Source of the DNA: Amycolatopsis tolypomycina
GTDB taxonomy: Bacteria > Actinomycetota > Actinomycetes > Mycobacteriales > Pseudonocardiaceae
Assembly (NCBI RefSeq): GCF_900105945.1
Contig: NZ_FNSO01000004.1
Location: 5,642,001 to 5,706,000 of the forward strand
Direction: 5' to 3'
DNA length: 64,000 bases
Position 1 is the stretch's first letter. Every line of letters begins with the position of its first letter. The notes beneath the pieces were generated by a model that had not been told where the DNA came from, ran no database searches, and saw only the letters and a program-made list of their open reading frames with translations. Positions 15,861-25,096 of this stretch are shown piece by piece. Both the position numbers and the translations under genes were made by a program.

Positions 15861-17484
15861 AAGCCATCTGCGGCATCGACCAGTACGCGAACGAGGTGAC
15901 CGCTCCGGTCAGCTTGTTGCTGAGGAACGTCGCCGTGTTCGTCGAGACGAGGGAGATCATGGCCGACTTCGGCTCGTAGAGCGCCTGGGCCTGGACGATC
16001 AGCTCGGCGCGCTGCTTGGGGTCGAACGACGCACGGGCGTCGCCGAGCAGTTTCGTCACCGCGGGATCGTCGAAATCGGTGTAGTTGTAGGGCTGGCCCG
16101 GCAGCAGGTCGAACCCGAGTGGCTCGAGCGGGTTCTGCTGCGAGTTGAAGTTCGAGGTGTAGAGGAGGTCGACGCCGGCACGTTTGGTCGCGTCGTAGCT
16201 GGCCTGGGCGAACACCAGGGGCTGCATGGTCTGAATCTTGATCTTGACCCCGATCGCGCTCGCCTGCTGCTGGAACAGCTGCGCGACGCGGGAGGACGCC
16301 TCGTCGCCGCCCTGGATCGCCAGCACCAGTTCACTGCCGTCGTAGGACGACTCCTTCACCAGCTGCTTCGCGGCGTTCACGTCGTAGGAGCGCGCCTTGA
16401 CCCACTGGTCGTACGCTGGCTGGTAGACGGCGCGCTCGGCGGTGGGCCACGTCATCGGGGTCAGCTCGGTGTAGTTGGCCTGTCCGGCACCGTTGAAGAC
16501 GACCTTGGCGATGCCGTCCCGGTCGACGGCTCGCTGCAGGGCATCACGCAGCTTCTGGTTCCGGAGCGGGCCGTCCGGACGGGCCACGAGCAGCTCCGTG
16601 CTCTGGGTCGAGGGACCGAACACCACCCGGCCGGTCTTGGCCGCCGTCAGTTTCGGCAACGTCGAGACGGGCAGCTCGTAGGCGCCGTCGATCTCGCCGG
16701 CCCCGAGGGCTTGGGCCAGTGCGGTGTCGTCGGAGACGAACGTGAAGTCGACTGTCTTCGCCTTTGGCTTCAGCTCGGTGTTCCAGTATTGATCGTTGCG
16801 CTCGATGGTGATTCCGCTGCCGGCCCGCCACGAGCCGAACTTGTACGGGCCTGTGCACATGAGGCCGCCGGTGGACGTCCCGACCTGGTCGCCGGTCTTC
16901 TCCGCCCACGCCTTTTCGAGGACGACCCCCGCCACGGTCGCCAGGTAGCCGATGAACGCCGAGTCAGGCTGCTTGAAGCTCACCGTGACTTCCTTGGCGC
17001 CGGTGACCGCGATGTCCCGGACGGAGGTGAAGCCGAAGCTGACGACCGAGTCCTGCGCCGCGGAGCGCTGCAGGCTGTAGGCGACGTCGCCGGCGGTGAG
17101 CGGCGTGCCGTCCCAGAACTTCACCCCATCGCGGATCGTGAGCTTCAGTTCCGTGGGCGAGACCTGCTGGTAGGTCGCCAAGTTCGGGCTGATGGCGAAC
17201 TTGGCGTCCATTTTGAGCAGACCCTCGCACATGTTGCGCACGATCTGGCCGGAGCCGTAGTTGACCGCGTTGCGCGGGTCCAGGGTGTCGGGTTCGCCGG
17301 TGACGTTCCAGGTGATCTTGTCGACGTCTGCCTTGGCGGACGGCAGGGAATCGACGAGTTGCGACGCGTTGATCGGCTGGGAGCCCGCGGCGCCTCCGCC
17401 GCTGCAGGCCACCAGTGTGCTGCTCGCGATGAGTGCCGCGGCAGCGGCGGTGACTCCGCGCGCTGTCCGGGGGGCGATTTTCAT
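15841..17484 (-). CDS. ABC importer substrate-binding lipoprotein (SBP family 5)
   Basis: 547 residues with a lipoprotein signal: positively charged start, hydrophobic stretch VTAAAAALIASSTL and lipobox LVACSGGG (Cys about residue 27). The mature part shows the family 5 pattern (EPDTLDPRNAVNYGSGQIVR then NMCEGLLKM, and DGVKFWDGTPLTAGDVAYSL). Family 5 proteins bind peptides, nickel, opines and other solutes at the outer face of the membrane. The ligand here is unknown; the neighbouring amidase and amine oxidases suggest an amide- or peptide-linked amine. Confidence 0.93.
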   Translation of the reverse strand: MKIAPRTARGVTAAAAALIASSTLVACSGGGAAGSQPINASQLVDSLPSAKADVDKITWNVTGEPDTLDPRNAVNYGSGQIVRNMCEGLLKMDAKFAISPNLATYQQVSPTELKLTIRDGVKFWDGTPLTAGDVAYSLQRSAAQDSVVSFGFTSVRDIAVTGAKEVTVSFKQPDSAFIGYLATVAGVVLEKAWAEKTGDQVGTSTGGLMCTGPYKFGSWRAGSGITIERNDQYWNTELKPKAKTVDFTFVSDDTALAQALGAGEIDGAYELPVSTLPKLTAAKTGRVVFGPSTQSTELLVARPDGPLRNQKLRDALQRAVDRDGIAKVVFNGAGQANYTELTPMTWPTAERAVYQPAYDQWVKARSYDVNAAKQLVKESSYDGSELVLAIQGGDEASSRVAQLFQQQASAIGVKIKIQTMQPLVFAQASYDATKRAGVDLLYTSNFNSQQNPLEPLGFDLLPGQPYNYTDFDDPAVTKLLGDARASFDPKQRAELIVQAQALYEPKSAMISLVSTNTATFLSNKLTGAVTSFAYWSMPQMAYVGAAQ

Positions 17485-17511
17485 GGGTTCTCCTTCAACC
17501 GGGGCGAGTAC

Positions 17512-18927
17512 TCAGAGTTCGGGGTGCCGGGTGTGCCAGCTGGTCGCGCGCTCGTACCGCGCGGCCACCGACACCACGTCGGCGTCGGCCCAGAGGCGTC
17601 CGATGAACTGCAGGCCGATCGGCAGGCCTTCGGAAGTGAACCCGCCGGGTACGGACAAGGCGGGCAGTCCGGCATGGCTGGGGGGCTCGGTCATCTGGTG
17701 GATCAGCACGCCAAGGGGCAGCGTCTCCTGCCCGTCGACCAAGCGCGTCGGTCCGCGATCACCGCCGTGCGGGAAGGCGGCGACTGGCGTCGTCGGGGTC
17801 ACCATGACATCGGCGTCGCCCATGGCGGCGAGGAAAGCGTGGTAGATATCGGTCTTGCCCCGGCGTAATGCCGTGTGGACCTGCTGCCCGGTCAGCGTCT
17901 CCGCCCGCTGGGCCAGTTCGAGGACCATGGGCCACACCTCCAGCCCCTTTTCTTGCATCTCCTGGGCGATTTCGAGGTACTCGTAGCCGTTGTAGTGGTC
18001 GAAGAACGTCATGGTGTCCGGCAACTCGATGCCGACCTCCTCGACGATCGCGCCCGCGGAACGCAGGTCCTCGATCGCCTCGGCGAAGAGTTTCCGGACG
18101 TCCGGATCCAGCACACGCTGCCCCAGGTCGGTGCAGGCGGCGACCCGCACACCGGTCAGGTCGCCGGGGGCGCGTGCCGTCTCGGCGTAACTGCGCGTGT
18201 CACGCGGAATCGAGAACCGGTCGGCAGGGTGGTGGCCGGCCGTCGCGTCGAGGACCAGGGCGGCGTCGAGCACAGTCCGCGCGATCGGACCGTCGGTCGT
18301 GTCACCGTCGGTGTTGCCGGCCGTCGGTACCCGGCCGATCGAGGGCTTGATCCCCACCGCGCCGCACAACGATGACGGCACCCGGATGGATCCGCCGCCG
18401 TCCGATCCCCAGGCGATCGGGCCGACACCCGCCACCACCGCCGCGGCGGCGCCCCCGCTCGAACCGCCCGCGTTGTACCCCGGTTTCCACGGTGTACTGG
18501 TCGAACCAGTCAATTTGCTCTCGGTGACACCGAGCAGGCCGAACTCGGGCGTCGTGGTCTTGCCGAGCAGGATCACGCCCTGCTCCTTGAGCCGGGCCCA
18601 CCCGATCGCGTCCGTGTCCGGCACGAACTCCGCGAAAGCCGTGCAGCCGTAGGTGGTTCGCACTCCCGCGGTCTCCGCGAGGTCCTTCACGGTCATCGGA
18701 ATCCCGTACAGCGGCGGCAACTGCTCGCCGGTCTGCAAGCGCCGCTCGGCTTCCTTCGCCGCCGCGCGGGCCTGATCGCCGGTGGGCGTGACCATGATGT
18801 TCAGCGTCGGGTCGACCCGCTCCATCCGGTCCAGGACCGCGTCCACCACCTCGACCGGCGACACCGCGCGGCTGCGATAGAGCTCGGCGAGCTCCGCGGC
18901 GGTCTTCCAGTGCAGCTCATCCGGCAT
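17512..18927 (-). CDS. Amidase (amidase signature family)
   Basis: 471 residues. The catalytic Ser-cisSer-Lys triad can be placed: Lys81 in PMTVKDLAE, cis-Ser156 in AGGSSGGAAAAV, and Ser180 in GSDGGGSIRVPSS. It hydrolyses a carboxamide to an acid plus ammonia or an amine. It lies immediately downstream of the importer's binding-protein start on the same strand as the importer genes; transcription of amidase then importer from the operator region at 18.96-19.08 kb is likely. It is divergent from the oxidase operon. The substrate cannot be predicted within this broad family. Confidence 0.93.
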   Translation of the reverse strand: MPDELHWKTAAELAELYRSRAVSPVEVVDAVLDRMERVDPTLNIMVTPTGDQARAAAKEAERRLQTGEQLPPLYGIPMTVKDLAETAGVRTTYGCTAFAEFVPDTDAIGWARLKEQGVILLGKTTTPEFGLLGVTESKLTGSTSTPWKPGYNAGGSSGGAAAAVVAGVGPIAWGSDGGGSIRVPSSLCGAVGIKPSIGRVPTAGNTDGDTTDGPIARTVLDAALVLDATAGHHPADRFSIPRDTRSYAETARAPGDLTGVRVAACTDLGQRVLDPDVRKLFAEAIEDLRSAGAIVEEVGIELPDTMTFFDHYNGYEYLEIAQEMQEKGLEVWPMVLELAQRAETLTGQQVHTALRRGKTDIYHAFLAAMGDADVMVTPTTPVAAFPHGGDRGPTRLVDGQETLPLGVLIHQMTEPPSHAGLPALSVPGGFTSEGLPIGLQFIGRLWADADVVSVAARYERATSWHTRHPEL

Positions 18928-18959
18928 GCCGGCTCCTCTGGTCGGGAACGCCAGCAGTA

Positions 18960-18982
18960 TGTGTCACGCTGGTTGTGTAACG
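18960..18982. promoter_or_regulatory. Candidate operator 3 (amidase side of the divergent region)
   Basis: TGTGTCACG-N5-TGTGTAACG, 33 bp upstream of the amidase start. It matches site 4 (19056-19078) in 17 of the 18 motif bases and in architecture. Confidence 0.65.
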
Positions 18983-19055
18983 CAAGACATACAAAAAATT
19001 TCCCGTGAAAACTTGGCCGACATCGACCGGGATTGACCTCTTCCCAAGGGGATTA

Positions 19056-19078
19056 TGTGTGACGTACGTTGTGTAACG
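19056..19078. promoter_or_regulatory. Candidate operator 4 (oxidase side of the divergent region)
   Basis: TGTGTGACG-N5-TGTGTAACG, 76 bp upstream of the DAO-type oxidase start. It contains the near-palindrome CGTTGTGTAACG (19067-19078), equivalent to CGTTATACAACG in the TetR promoter. Confidence 0.65.
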
Positions 19079-19153
19079 TCATCGATATCTCGGTGTTGAT
19101 GTCCGCCTCGCGGCCGGACGACCCCGGGCCGGCGAGAGCAGAGGAACCCCCGC

Positions 19154-20512
19154 ATGACGGCTTCACTGGCGGATTCGATCTTGCAGCCGTTGTGGCTGGA
19201 CACGCCCGACCGGCCCGCACCGCGGCCTGCGCTCGACGACGACATCGCCGCCGATCTCCTGGTGGTCGGTGGCGGCTTCACCGGTCTGTGGACTGCCCTG
19301 CGCGCGGCGGAACGGAACCCGGGTGTGCGTGTCGTGCTCGTCGAGCGTGATCGACTCGCCGAGCACGCCACCGGCCGCAACGGCGGGATCTGCGAGGCCA
19401 GCATCACCCACGGCGAACACAACGGCCGCGCTCGCTGGCCCGGGGAATACGACCACTTGCACCGCCTCGGCCTGGAAAACCTGGACGCCATCGAAGAAAC
19501 CATCGACCGGTACGGAATCGAGTGTGGCTTCCAGCGCGGCGGGAGCCTGACCGTCGCGACGCGTCCACACGAAGTGGCCGCGCTTCGCCCTGGTCGGGAA
19601 GGCTTTCTCGACGCGATGGCCGTTCGCGAGATCATCGACTCGCCGACCTATCTGGCCGGACGATATGCCCCGCGGGACTCTGCGGTGCTCGACCCCGCCC
19701 GGCTGGCCTGGGGACTGGCCGCGGCCGCCGAGGCACAGGGCGTGCGCATCTTCGAGCACACCGGCCTGACGTCGCTGACCAAAAAGGACGGTCACGTCCT
19801 CGCGTCGACGACCGGGGGCGCCGTGCGGGCGGACAGGGTCGCGCTCGCGACCAACGTCTTCCCCGGGCCGCTGCGTCGTACCCGCTGGCCGGTGGTGCCC
19901 GTCTACGACTACGTGCTCGCGACCGAACCCCTGACCGACGCGCACCTCGACACGATCAAGTGGGATCCGGCGATCAGTGCCACCGACTGCGGCAACCAGT
20001 TCCACTACTACCGCATCACGCCCGACCGGCGGATCCTGTGGGGCGGCTACGACGCGATCTACCACTTCGGACGGTCCATCCGCGACGAGTCGGAGGACCG
20101 CCGGGCGACCTTCGAGAAGCTCGCCCGGCACTTCGCCGAGACCTTCCCCCAGCTCGAAGGCATCCGTTTCACCCACCGCTGGGCCGGGGTCATCGACACC
20201 TCGACCCGCTTCGCCGCGTTCTTCGGCCGCGCCCACGGCGGCCGGACCGCCTACGCCGCCGGCTTTACGGGCCTCGGTGTGGGAGCCTCGCGGTTCGCCG
20301 CCGACGTCATGCTCGACCAGCTGGCCGGCCTCGACACCGAGCGCACGCGGCTGCGCATGGTGCGGGACAAGCCGCTGCCGTTCCCGCCGGAGCCGATCGC
20401 CTGGCTCGGCATCCAGTTCACCCGCTGGTCGCTGGACCGCGCGGACCGCACCGGCCGGCGCAACCTGTGGCTGCGGTTGCTCGACCGCCTCGGTCTGGGG
20501 TTCGACTCATGA
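19154..20512 (+). CDS. FAD-dependent oxidoreductase (DAO family, PuuB-like)
   Basis: 452 residues. The FAD-binding Rossmann motif is DLLVVGGGFTGLWTALRAAE (about 33-52) with the acidic end of strand 2 in VVLVERDRL. The segment ATGRNGGICEAS is typical of gamma-glutamylputrescine oxidase/glycine oxidase-like DAO proteins, as is the C-terminal GFTGLGVGASRFAADVMLDQ. Such enzymes oxidise an amine to an imine/aldehyde with O2. It is the first gene of a four-gene operon (oxidase, cupin, aldehyde dehydrogenase, amine oxidase). Confidence 0.9.
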   Translation: MTASLADSILQPLWLDTPDRPAPRPALDDDIAADLLVVGGGFTGLWTALRAAERNPGVRVVLVERDRLAEHATGRNGGICEASITHGEHNGRARWPGEYDHLHRLGLENLDAIEETIDRYGIECGFQRGGSLTVATRPHEVAALRPGREGFLDAMAVREIIDSPTYLAGRYAPRDSAVLDPARLAWGLAAAAEAQGVRIFEHTGLTSLTKKDGHVLASTTGGAVRADRVALATNVFPGPLRRTRWPVVPVYDYVLATEPLTDAHLDTIKWDPAISATDCGNQFHYYRITPDRRILWGGYDAIYHFGRSIRDESEDRRATFEKLARHFAETFPQLEGIRFTHRWAGVIDTSTRFAAFFGRAHGGRTAYAAGFTGLGVGASRFAADVMLDQLAGLDTERTRLRMVRDKPLPFPPEPIAWLGIQFTRWSLDRADRTGRRNLWLRLLDRLGLGFDS

Positions 20513-20841
20513 CCGGCGCGCTCGCGGCCGCCCGGCTGATCAGCGCCGACCTCCACACCGCCGGACTCGAACCGGACGGCGCGTCCGCCACACTGGCGAC
20601 CGCGTCGATCAGGCTCACGCACCTCGGGCGCACTGAGGTCGGGCTGTGGGAGGCCGGGCCGGGCACCGACGTCGACATCGAGGCCGACGAGGTATTCCTG
20701 GTCCTGGCCGGAGCGGGCACCGTCGAGTTCACGGACTCCAGCGTGCTCGACCTGCGGCCGGGGACGCTGGTCCGGCTCCATGCCGGTGACCGCACGACGT
20801 GGCGGGTCACTGATCGGCTTCGCAAGCTCTACTTGATCTGA
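20509..20841 (+). CDS. Cupin-domain protein
   Basis: 110 residues from an ATG that overlaps the oxidase stop by 4 bp. It is a single small cupin barrel: LGLWEAGPGTDVDIEADEVF-like strands (actual VGLWEAGPGTDVDIEADEVF), VLAGAGTVEF and LRPGTLVRLHAGDRTTWRV. The first motif keeps Glu but has few of the metal-binding histidines, so a sensing or non-metal role is possible. Similar small cupins often sit in amine or opine catabolic operons next to DAO-type enzymes. Confidence 0.8.
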   Translation: MTGALAAARLISADLHTAGLEPDGASATLATASIRLTHLGRTEVGLWEAGPGTDVDIEADEVFLVLAGAGTVEFTDSSVLDLRPGTLVRLHAGDRTTWRVTDRLRKLYLI

Positions 20842-20855
20842 CCGGAGGACGGAAC

Positions 20856-22289
20856 GTGCCCGACAAGGTTTTCTGCAACGTCATCGACGGCGAGGTCGTC
20901 GACGCCGCCGACGGCCGGACCTACGACGTCGTCGACCCCGCGACCGGCGACGTCTACGCCCAGGCCGCGCTGTCCGGTCAGGCCGACCTCGACCGGGCCT
21001 ACGCAGCCGCTGGCCGGGCGTTCGAGCAGTGGGCTCGGACCACACCGCAGGAGCGGTCACTGGCCCTGCTGCGGATCGCCGACGCCCTGGAGTCACGAGC
21101 GAAAGAGTTCGTGGACGCCGAATGCCTCGACACCGGCAAACCGCGACACGTCACGCTGTCGGAGGAGATGCCCCCCACCGTCGACCACCTCCGCTTCTTC
21201 GGCGGCGCCGCCCGCGTGCTCGAAGGAAAGTCCGCCGGGGAGTACCTGCCCGGCCACACCTCGTATGTGCGACGCGAACCGATCGGCGTCGTGGGTCAGG
21301 TGACGCCGTGGAACTACCCCCTGCCGATGATGGTGTGGAAGATCGCGCCCGCGCTCGCCGCCGGCAACACCGTCGTCCTCAAGCCCAGCGACACCACGCC
21401 GGCCACCTCCACCATGCTGGCCGAGCTGTGCCAGGAGTTCCTGCCACCGGGAGTCCTCAACGTCGTCTGCGGCGACCGCGACACCGGCCGCACGCTCGTT
21501 GCCCATCCGCGGCCGGAAATGGTGGCGATCACCGGCTCCGTGCGGGCCGGCATGGAGGTAGCCGGCTCGGCCGCCTCCGACGTCAAACGCGTGCACCTGG
21601 AGCTGGGCGGCAAAGCCCCGGTGCTGGTTTTCGACGACACCGACATCGAGAAGGCCGCCGCCGGGATCGCCGGGGCGGGATTCTTCAACGCAGGACAGGA
21701 CTGCACCGCGGCCACCCGAGTGCTGGTGAGCGAGCGGATCCACGACGAATTCCTGGCAGCGCTGGCCGGACAGGCGCGCGCGACCGTGCCCGGCGGGCCG
21801 GACAATGACAACGCCACCTACGGCGCGTTGAACAACGCGGCTCACCTCGCGCGCGTCGCGCGGATGGTCGACGAGCGACCCGGCCACGCCCGGCTCGTCA
21901 CCGGCGGACACACCGTCGGCGAGCGAGGTTACTTCTACGCGCCGACCGTGCTGGCCGACCTGCGCCAGAGCGACGTCCTGGTGCAGGACGAGGTGTTCGG
22001 TCCGGTCATCACCGTCCAGCGCTTCACCGACGAGTCCCACGCGCTGCACCTGGCCAACGACTGCCGCTACGGCCTCGCCTCCAGCGTGTGGACCCGCGAC
22101 CACAGCCGGGCGATGCGCGTGTCCAAGGCACTCGACTTCGGTGTGGTGTGGATCAACACCCACATCCCGTACCTGTCGGAGATGCCGCACGGCGGGTTCA
22201 AGCACTCCGGCTACGGCAAGGACCTGTCGGTGTACGGACTCGAGGACTACACCCGCGTCAAGCACGTGATGTCCTGGATCGGGGAGTGA
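20856..22289 (+). CDS. Aldehyde dehydrogenase (aminobutyraldehyde dehydrogenase-like)
   Basis: 477 residues from a GTG with GGAGGACGGA upstream. Family motifs are QVTPWNYPLPMMVWKIAPAL, VHLELGGKAPVLVFDDTD (catalytic Glu) and FNAGQDCTAATRVLVSERIH (catalytic Cys in GQDC). EMPHGGFKHSGYGKDLSVY near the C-terminus is typical of 4-aminobutyraldehyde and betaine-aldehyde dehydrogenases. It oxidises the aldehyde made by the flanking amine oxidases to the carboxylate using NAD(P)+. The spacing of 14 bp after the cupin supports one operon. Confidence 0.93.
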   Translation: MPDKVFCNVIDGEVVDAADGRTYDVVDPATGDVYAQAALSGQADLDRAYAAAGRAFEQWARTTPQERSLALLRIADALESRAKEFVDAECLDTGKPRHVTLSEEMPPTVDHLRFFGGAARVLEGKSAGEYLPGHTSYVRREPIGVVGQVTPWNYPLPMMVWKIAPALAAGNTVVLKPSDTTPATSTMLAELCQEFLPPGVLNVVCGDRDTGRTLVAHPRPEMVAITGSVRAGMEVAGSAASDVKRVHLELGGKAPVLVFDDTDIEKAAAGIAGAGFFNAGQDCTAATRVLVSERIHDEFLAALAGQARATVPGGPDNDNATYGALNNAAHLARVARMVDERPGHARLVTGGHTVGERGYFYAPTVLADLRQSDVLVQDEVFGPVITVQRFTDESHALHLANDCRYGLASSVWTRDHSRAMRVSKALDFGVVWINTHIPYLSEMPHGGFKHSGYGKDLSVYGLEDYTRVKHVMSWIGE

Positions 22290-22294
22290 CCGGC

Positions 22295-23635
22295 ATGCAC
22301 GACGTGATCATCGTTGGGGCTGGCGTGACCGGGCTGACGGCCGCGTGGCGCCTGGCCGAGGCCGGCCGCGACGTGGTGGTGCTGGAAGCCCGGGACCGGG
22401 TCGGCGGCCGGCTGCTGACCGAGCGGCACCGCCAGGGCGACGAGGCGGACTTCGAGATGGGCGGGCAGTGGGTCGCCCCCGACCAGACGGCCTTGCTGGC
22501 GCTGCTCGACGAACTCGGCCTGCCGACGTTTCCCCGCTACCGGGCAGGCCGGTCGCTCTACGTCGACCGGGCCGGGATGGCGCACCGCTTCGACCACGAG
22601 CTGCCCGTTCCGGCCGCGACGGCGGCCGCGATCGAGACGCTCACCACGAAACTCGACGCGCTCACCGCCGAGGTCGACCCTCAGCGTCCCTGGGAACACC
22701 CGGACGCCGAGCGGCTCGACCGGACCTCGTTCCGTGCCTGGCTCGAGCAGCAGAGCCACGACCAGGAAGCTCGCGACAACATCGCGCTCTACCTCGGACC
22801 CGCGATGCTGACCAAGCCGGCCCACGCGTTCTCGTTGCTGCAGGCTCTGCAGATGTCGGCGAGCGCGGGCTCGTTCAGCAACCTGGTCGATGCCGACTTC
22901 ATCCTCGACCGTCGCGTGACCGGCGGGCTACAGTCGGTCCCGCTGGCGCTGGCCGCGCGGCTCGGCACCCGGGTGCGGCTGGGAATCGACGTCACGAGCA
23001 TCGAGTGGGATGAGCACGGCGCCACCGTGCACAGTCCTGATACGGCGATCCGGGCCCGCCGTGCCGTGCTGGCCGTGCCGCCGCCGTTGATGCGCCGGAT
23101 CCGCTTCTCCCCCGCGTTGCCGGCCGAGCGCCGGATGGCCCAGGACCACCAGTCGTTCGGGTTGGTCATCAAGGTCCAGGCCGCCTACGAGACCCCGTTC
23201 TGGCGCGAGCAAGGTCTCAGCGGCACCGGATTCGGGCCCTACCAAACCGTGCACGAGGTCTACGACAACACTCCCGAGAACGATTCCCGCGGATTCCTGG
23301 TCGGCTTCGTCTCCGACGTCAACGCCGACGACGTCGGACGGCTCGACGTCGCCGCACGGCGTGAGCGGATCCTCGACTCGCTCGCGGCCTACTTCGGCGA
23401 CCCCGCGCGCGACCCGCTTCTCTACGTGGAATCCGACTGGCAGCACCAAGAGCTGACCGGCGGCGCCTACGGCAGCACCTTCGACCTGGGCGGACTGACC
23501 CGCTACGGCGCGGCGCTTCGGCGTCCAGCCGGGGTCCTCGAGTTCGGCAGCAGCGACGTGGCCGGACACGGATTCCTGCACGTCGATGGCGCCGTCCGAG
23601 TAGGCGAAGACATCGCCGCGCGCCTGCTGAAATGA
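22295..23635 (+). CDS. Flavin-containing monoamine/diamine oxidase
   Basis: 446 residues; the ATG is 5 bp after the aldehyde dehydrogenase stop. The FAD-binding motif is VIIVGAGVTGLTAAWRLAEA with the GG doublet VLEARDRVGGRLLTERH. The substrate-domain segment FEMGGQWVAPDQTALLALLD and the C-terminal GGAYGSTFDLGGLTRYG and VEFGSSDVAGHGFLHVDGAV-like stretch (actual LEFGSSDVAGHGFLHVDGAV) match bacterial putrescine/monoamine oxidases. It oxidises primary amines to aldehydes, H2O2 and NH3. Why the operon holds two flavin amine oxidases is unclear; they may act on successive nitrogen atoms of one substrate. Confidence 0.92.
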   Translation: MHDVIIVGAGVTGLTAAWRLAEAGRDVVVLEARDRVGGRLLTERHRQGDEADFEMGGQWVAPDQTALLALLDELGLPTFPRYRAGRSLYVDRAGMAHRFDHELPVPAATAAAIETLTTKLDALTAEVDPQRPWEHPDAERLDRTSFRAWLEQQSHDQEARDNIALYLGPAMLTKPAHAFSLLQALQMSASAGSFSNLVDADFILDRRVTGGLQSVPLALAARLGTRVRLGIDVTSIEWDEHGATVHSPDTAIRARRAVLAVPPPLMRRIRFSPALPAERRMAQDHQSFGLVIKVQAAYETPFWREQGLSGTGFGPYQTVHEVYDNTPENDSRGFLVGFVSDVNADDVGRLDVAARRERILDSLAAYFGDPARDPLLYVESDWQHQELTGGAYGSTFDLGGLTRYGAALRRPAGVLEFGSSDVAGHGFLHVDGAVRVGEDIAARLLK

Positions 23636-23638
23636 CCG

Positions 23639-23806
23639 ATGGGCAATCACCAATTCGAGCCGCTTCCCCCATCGCGAGGGCTGCCGCGCCTGGCCGGGCA
23701 CAACGACGAAGTCTCGATCCAGCCCAAGGTCTACCTTGAACGGCTGGAACCTGAGATCGATGTCGAAGCGGCGCACGAACAAATGCCGCCGATGAGCACG
23801 GTGTGA
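23639..23806 (+). CDS. Short frame after the amine oxidase (55 aa), possible remnant
   Basis: ATG at 23639 to TGA at 23806. It begins MGNHQFEPLPPSRGLPRLAG and contains HNDEVSIQ. The phrase PRLxxHNDEV resembles the C-terminal end of CaiB/BaiF-type CoA-transferases, so this could be a remnant truncated at the left border of the integrative module that starts at 23.84 kb. No clear Shine-Dalgarno. A real small protein cannot be excluded. Confidence 0.3.
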   Translation: MGNHQFEPLPPSRGLPRLAGHNDEVSIQPKVYLERLEPEIDVEAAHEQMPPMSTV

Positions 23807-23840
23807 ACCCCTGGCGGACGAAGACGCCAATCATCCGGCA

Positions 23841-24641
23841 TCACGCTCGCGCCTGCGTCGCCACCTCGGCCTGAGCCGATCGCCCTTGCGCGTCAGCTCG
23901 GATCATCGCCACAAGCAGCCTGGAGCGGGCGGCGCCGATACGGAGCTTCCGCCGAAGCGTGTCCGCGGAGATCGGCCGGTGACACGCATCCCAGTGACGC
24001 GCGTCCTCCTCCCTCGCCCGCCCAAGCAGATCGTCATCAACCAACCTGGAAGCTGGCCGATTGCCCGGCTTGCATACCGACGTACCATCGGGTGTCGCGT
24101 CGTCCCCAGATGATTCCGGCACCGTCTGACCGAACGCGGCTGGTTCGTCGGCGCGCGGAGCCTGCACCGGCCCCACGTCTTCCGGCGATGCTTCGGCCAC
24201 ACGACTCGCGGTACTCAGCGCCCTCAGCAGATCCGGGCCAACCTCAGCCCATCCGATCAGCAACAACGGACCCACGGCGTCAAACGCAGCCCGGCCATAC
24301 TCACCGGCTACGACCGGGTCGGCCACGTTGAAAGCCAGGGTCACCACGCTCGCGAACAACAGCAGTCGGCGAGCCGGCCGCAGTTGCGCTGCTGTCACCC
24401 CCGCCAGGGCCAAGTGCCGACTGCCGATCAGAAGCCCGAGGATCGAGAGATCGACTGCAGGTGCGACAAGTGGAGCAACCCAGACGGGCACGCCGAGGCG
24501 AACCGCGAGATTGAGAACGTTTCCGAAACCGAACAGGAAAGTCAGGCCGACAACGACACCCATGATCACTGTGACAGCTCGAACGACACGAGCCCCATCC
24601 GAACCTGATCGACCTGACAAATCAGCTGCGGGCTGGATCAT
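23841..24641 (-). CDS. DUF2637-domain membrane protein (SpdA/SpdB-like), full-length copy
   Basis: 266 residues. Four membrane helices fill the N-terminal half ([76 protein letters not shown]). The C-terminal 100 residues are soluble and end in a helix-rich segment ([20 protein letters not shown]). DUF2637 proteins occur in actinomycete integrative elements and plasmids. The start overlaps the stop of the double-HTH gene by 4 bp. A shorter paralogue lies at 52383-52853. Confidence 0.85.
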   Translation of the reverse strand: MIQPAADLSGRSGSDGARVVRAVTVIMGVVVGLTFLFGFGNVLNLAVRLGVPVWVAPLVAPAVDLSILGLLIGSRHLALAGVTAAQLRPARRLLLFASVVTLAFNVADPVVAGEYGRAAFDAVGPLLLIGWAEVGPDLLRALSTASRVAEASPEDVGPVQAPRADEPAAFGQTVPESSGDDATPDGTSVCKPGNRPASRLVDDDLLGRAREEDARHWDACHRPISADTLRRKLRIGAARSRLLVAMIRADAQGRSAQAEVATQARA

Positions 24642-25096
24642 CGAGCATCACCTGCCTCGACGCGCGGACGCCCATGGGTGTCTCGGGTGGGGATGCCACG
24701 TTCGCGCAGCTTGTTCAGCACGGTGACGTGATCGACCCCCAGATGCCGACCGACTCGCGCCAGGGACCAGCCGAGCTCGTAGAGATGGATGGCATCGTCG
24801 ACCTGCTCGGGCGAGAGGCCACGGCGGCGCATCGGCACGCCGTACCGACGGAGGATGTTGCTGACCGTCCGTCGTTCGATTCGGAACCGGTCAGCCAGTT
24901 CATATACCGTCGCGCCAGATCGATACCCGGCGATCAACTGCTCGACTTGATCAGTGCCGAGCCGCCGGACACGCCGGGGTCGGTCCCGCTCGACCGACGT
25001 CAGCTCGGACGTATCGAGGCTGGGGAGCTTCTCGCGGAGCTCTTCCAAGGCCCTGACCTGGTCTTTTGTGTTCGAGTAAGGTCCCCTAACCTCCAC
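24638..25096 (-). CDS. Double helix-turn-helix protein of the integrative module, copy 1
   Basis: 152 residues from a GTG at 25096. Two resolvase-like HTH units are visible: [20 protein letters not shown] with [20 protein letters not shown], and [20 protein letters not shown] with [20 protein letters not shown]. It overlaps the integrase 3' end by 11 bp and the DUF2637 gene by 4 bp, so all three form one operon. It is probably an element-encoded regulator. A close paralogue is at 52850-53308. Confidence 0.85.
   Translation of the reverse strand: MEVRGPYSNTKDQVRALEELREKLPSLDTSELTSVERDRPRRVRRLGTDQVEQLIAGYRSGATVYELADRFRIERRTVSNILRRYGVPMRRRGLSPEQVDDAIHLYELGWSLARVGRHLGVDHVTVLNKLRERGIPTRDTHGRPRVEAGDAR

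Noticed and set aside
15802..17868. 688-codon plus-strand frame
   Set aside because: Antisense shadow of the binding-protein gene; composition is Gly/Arg/Val-rich with no domain, and the real gene on the minus strand has a lipobox and family motifs.
9433..23635. Biosynthetic gene cluster for a natural product
   Set aside because: The ligase, MaoC-like protein and oxidases could suggest biosynthesis, but there is no carrier protein, synthase or NRPS/PKS domain; importer, amidase and aldehyde dehydrogenase point to catabolism.
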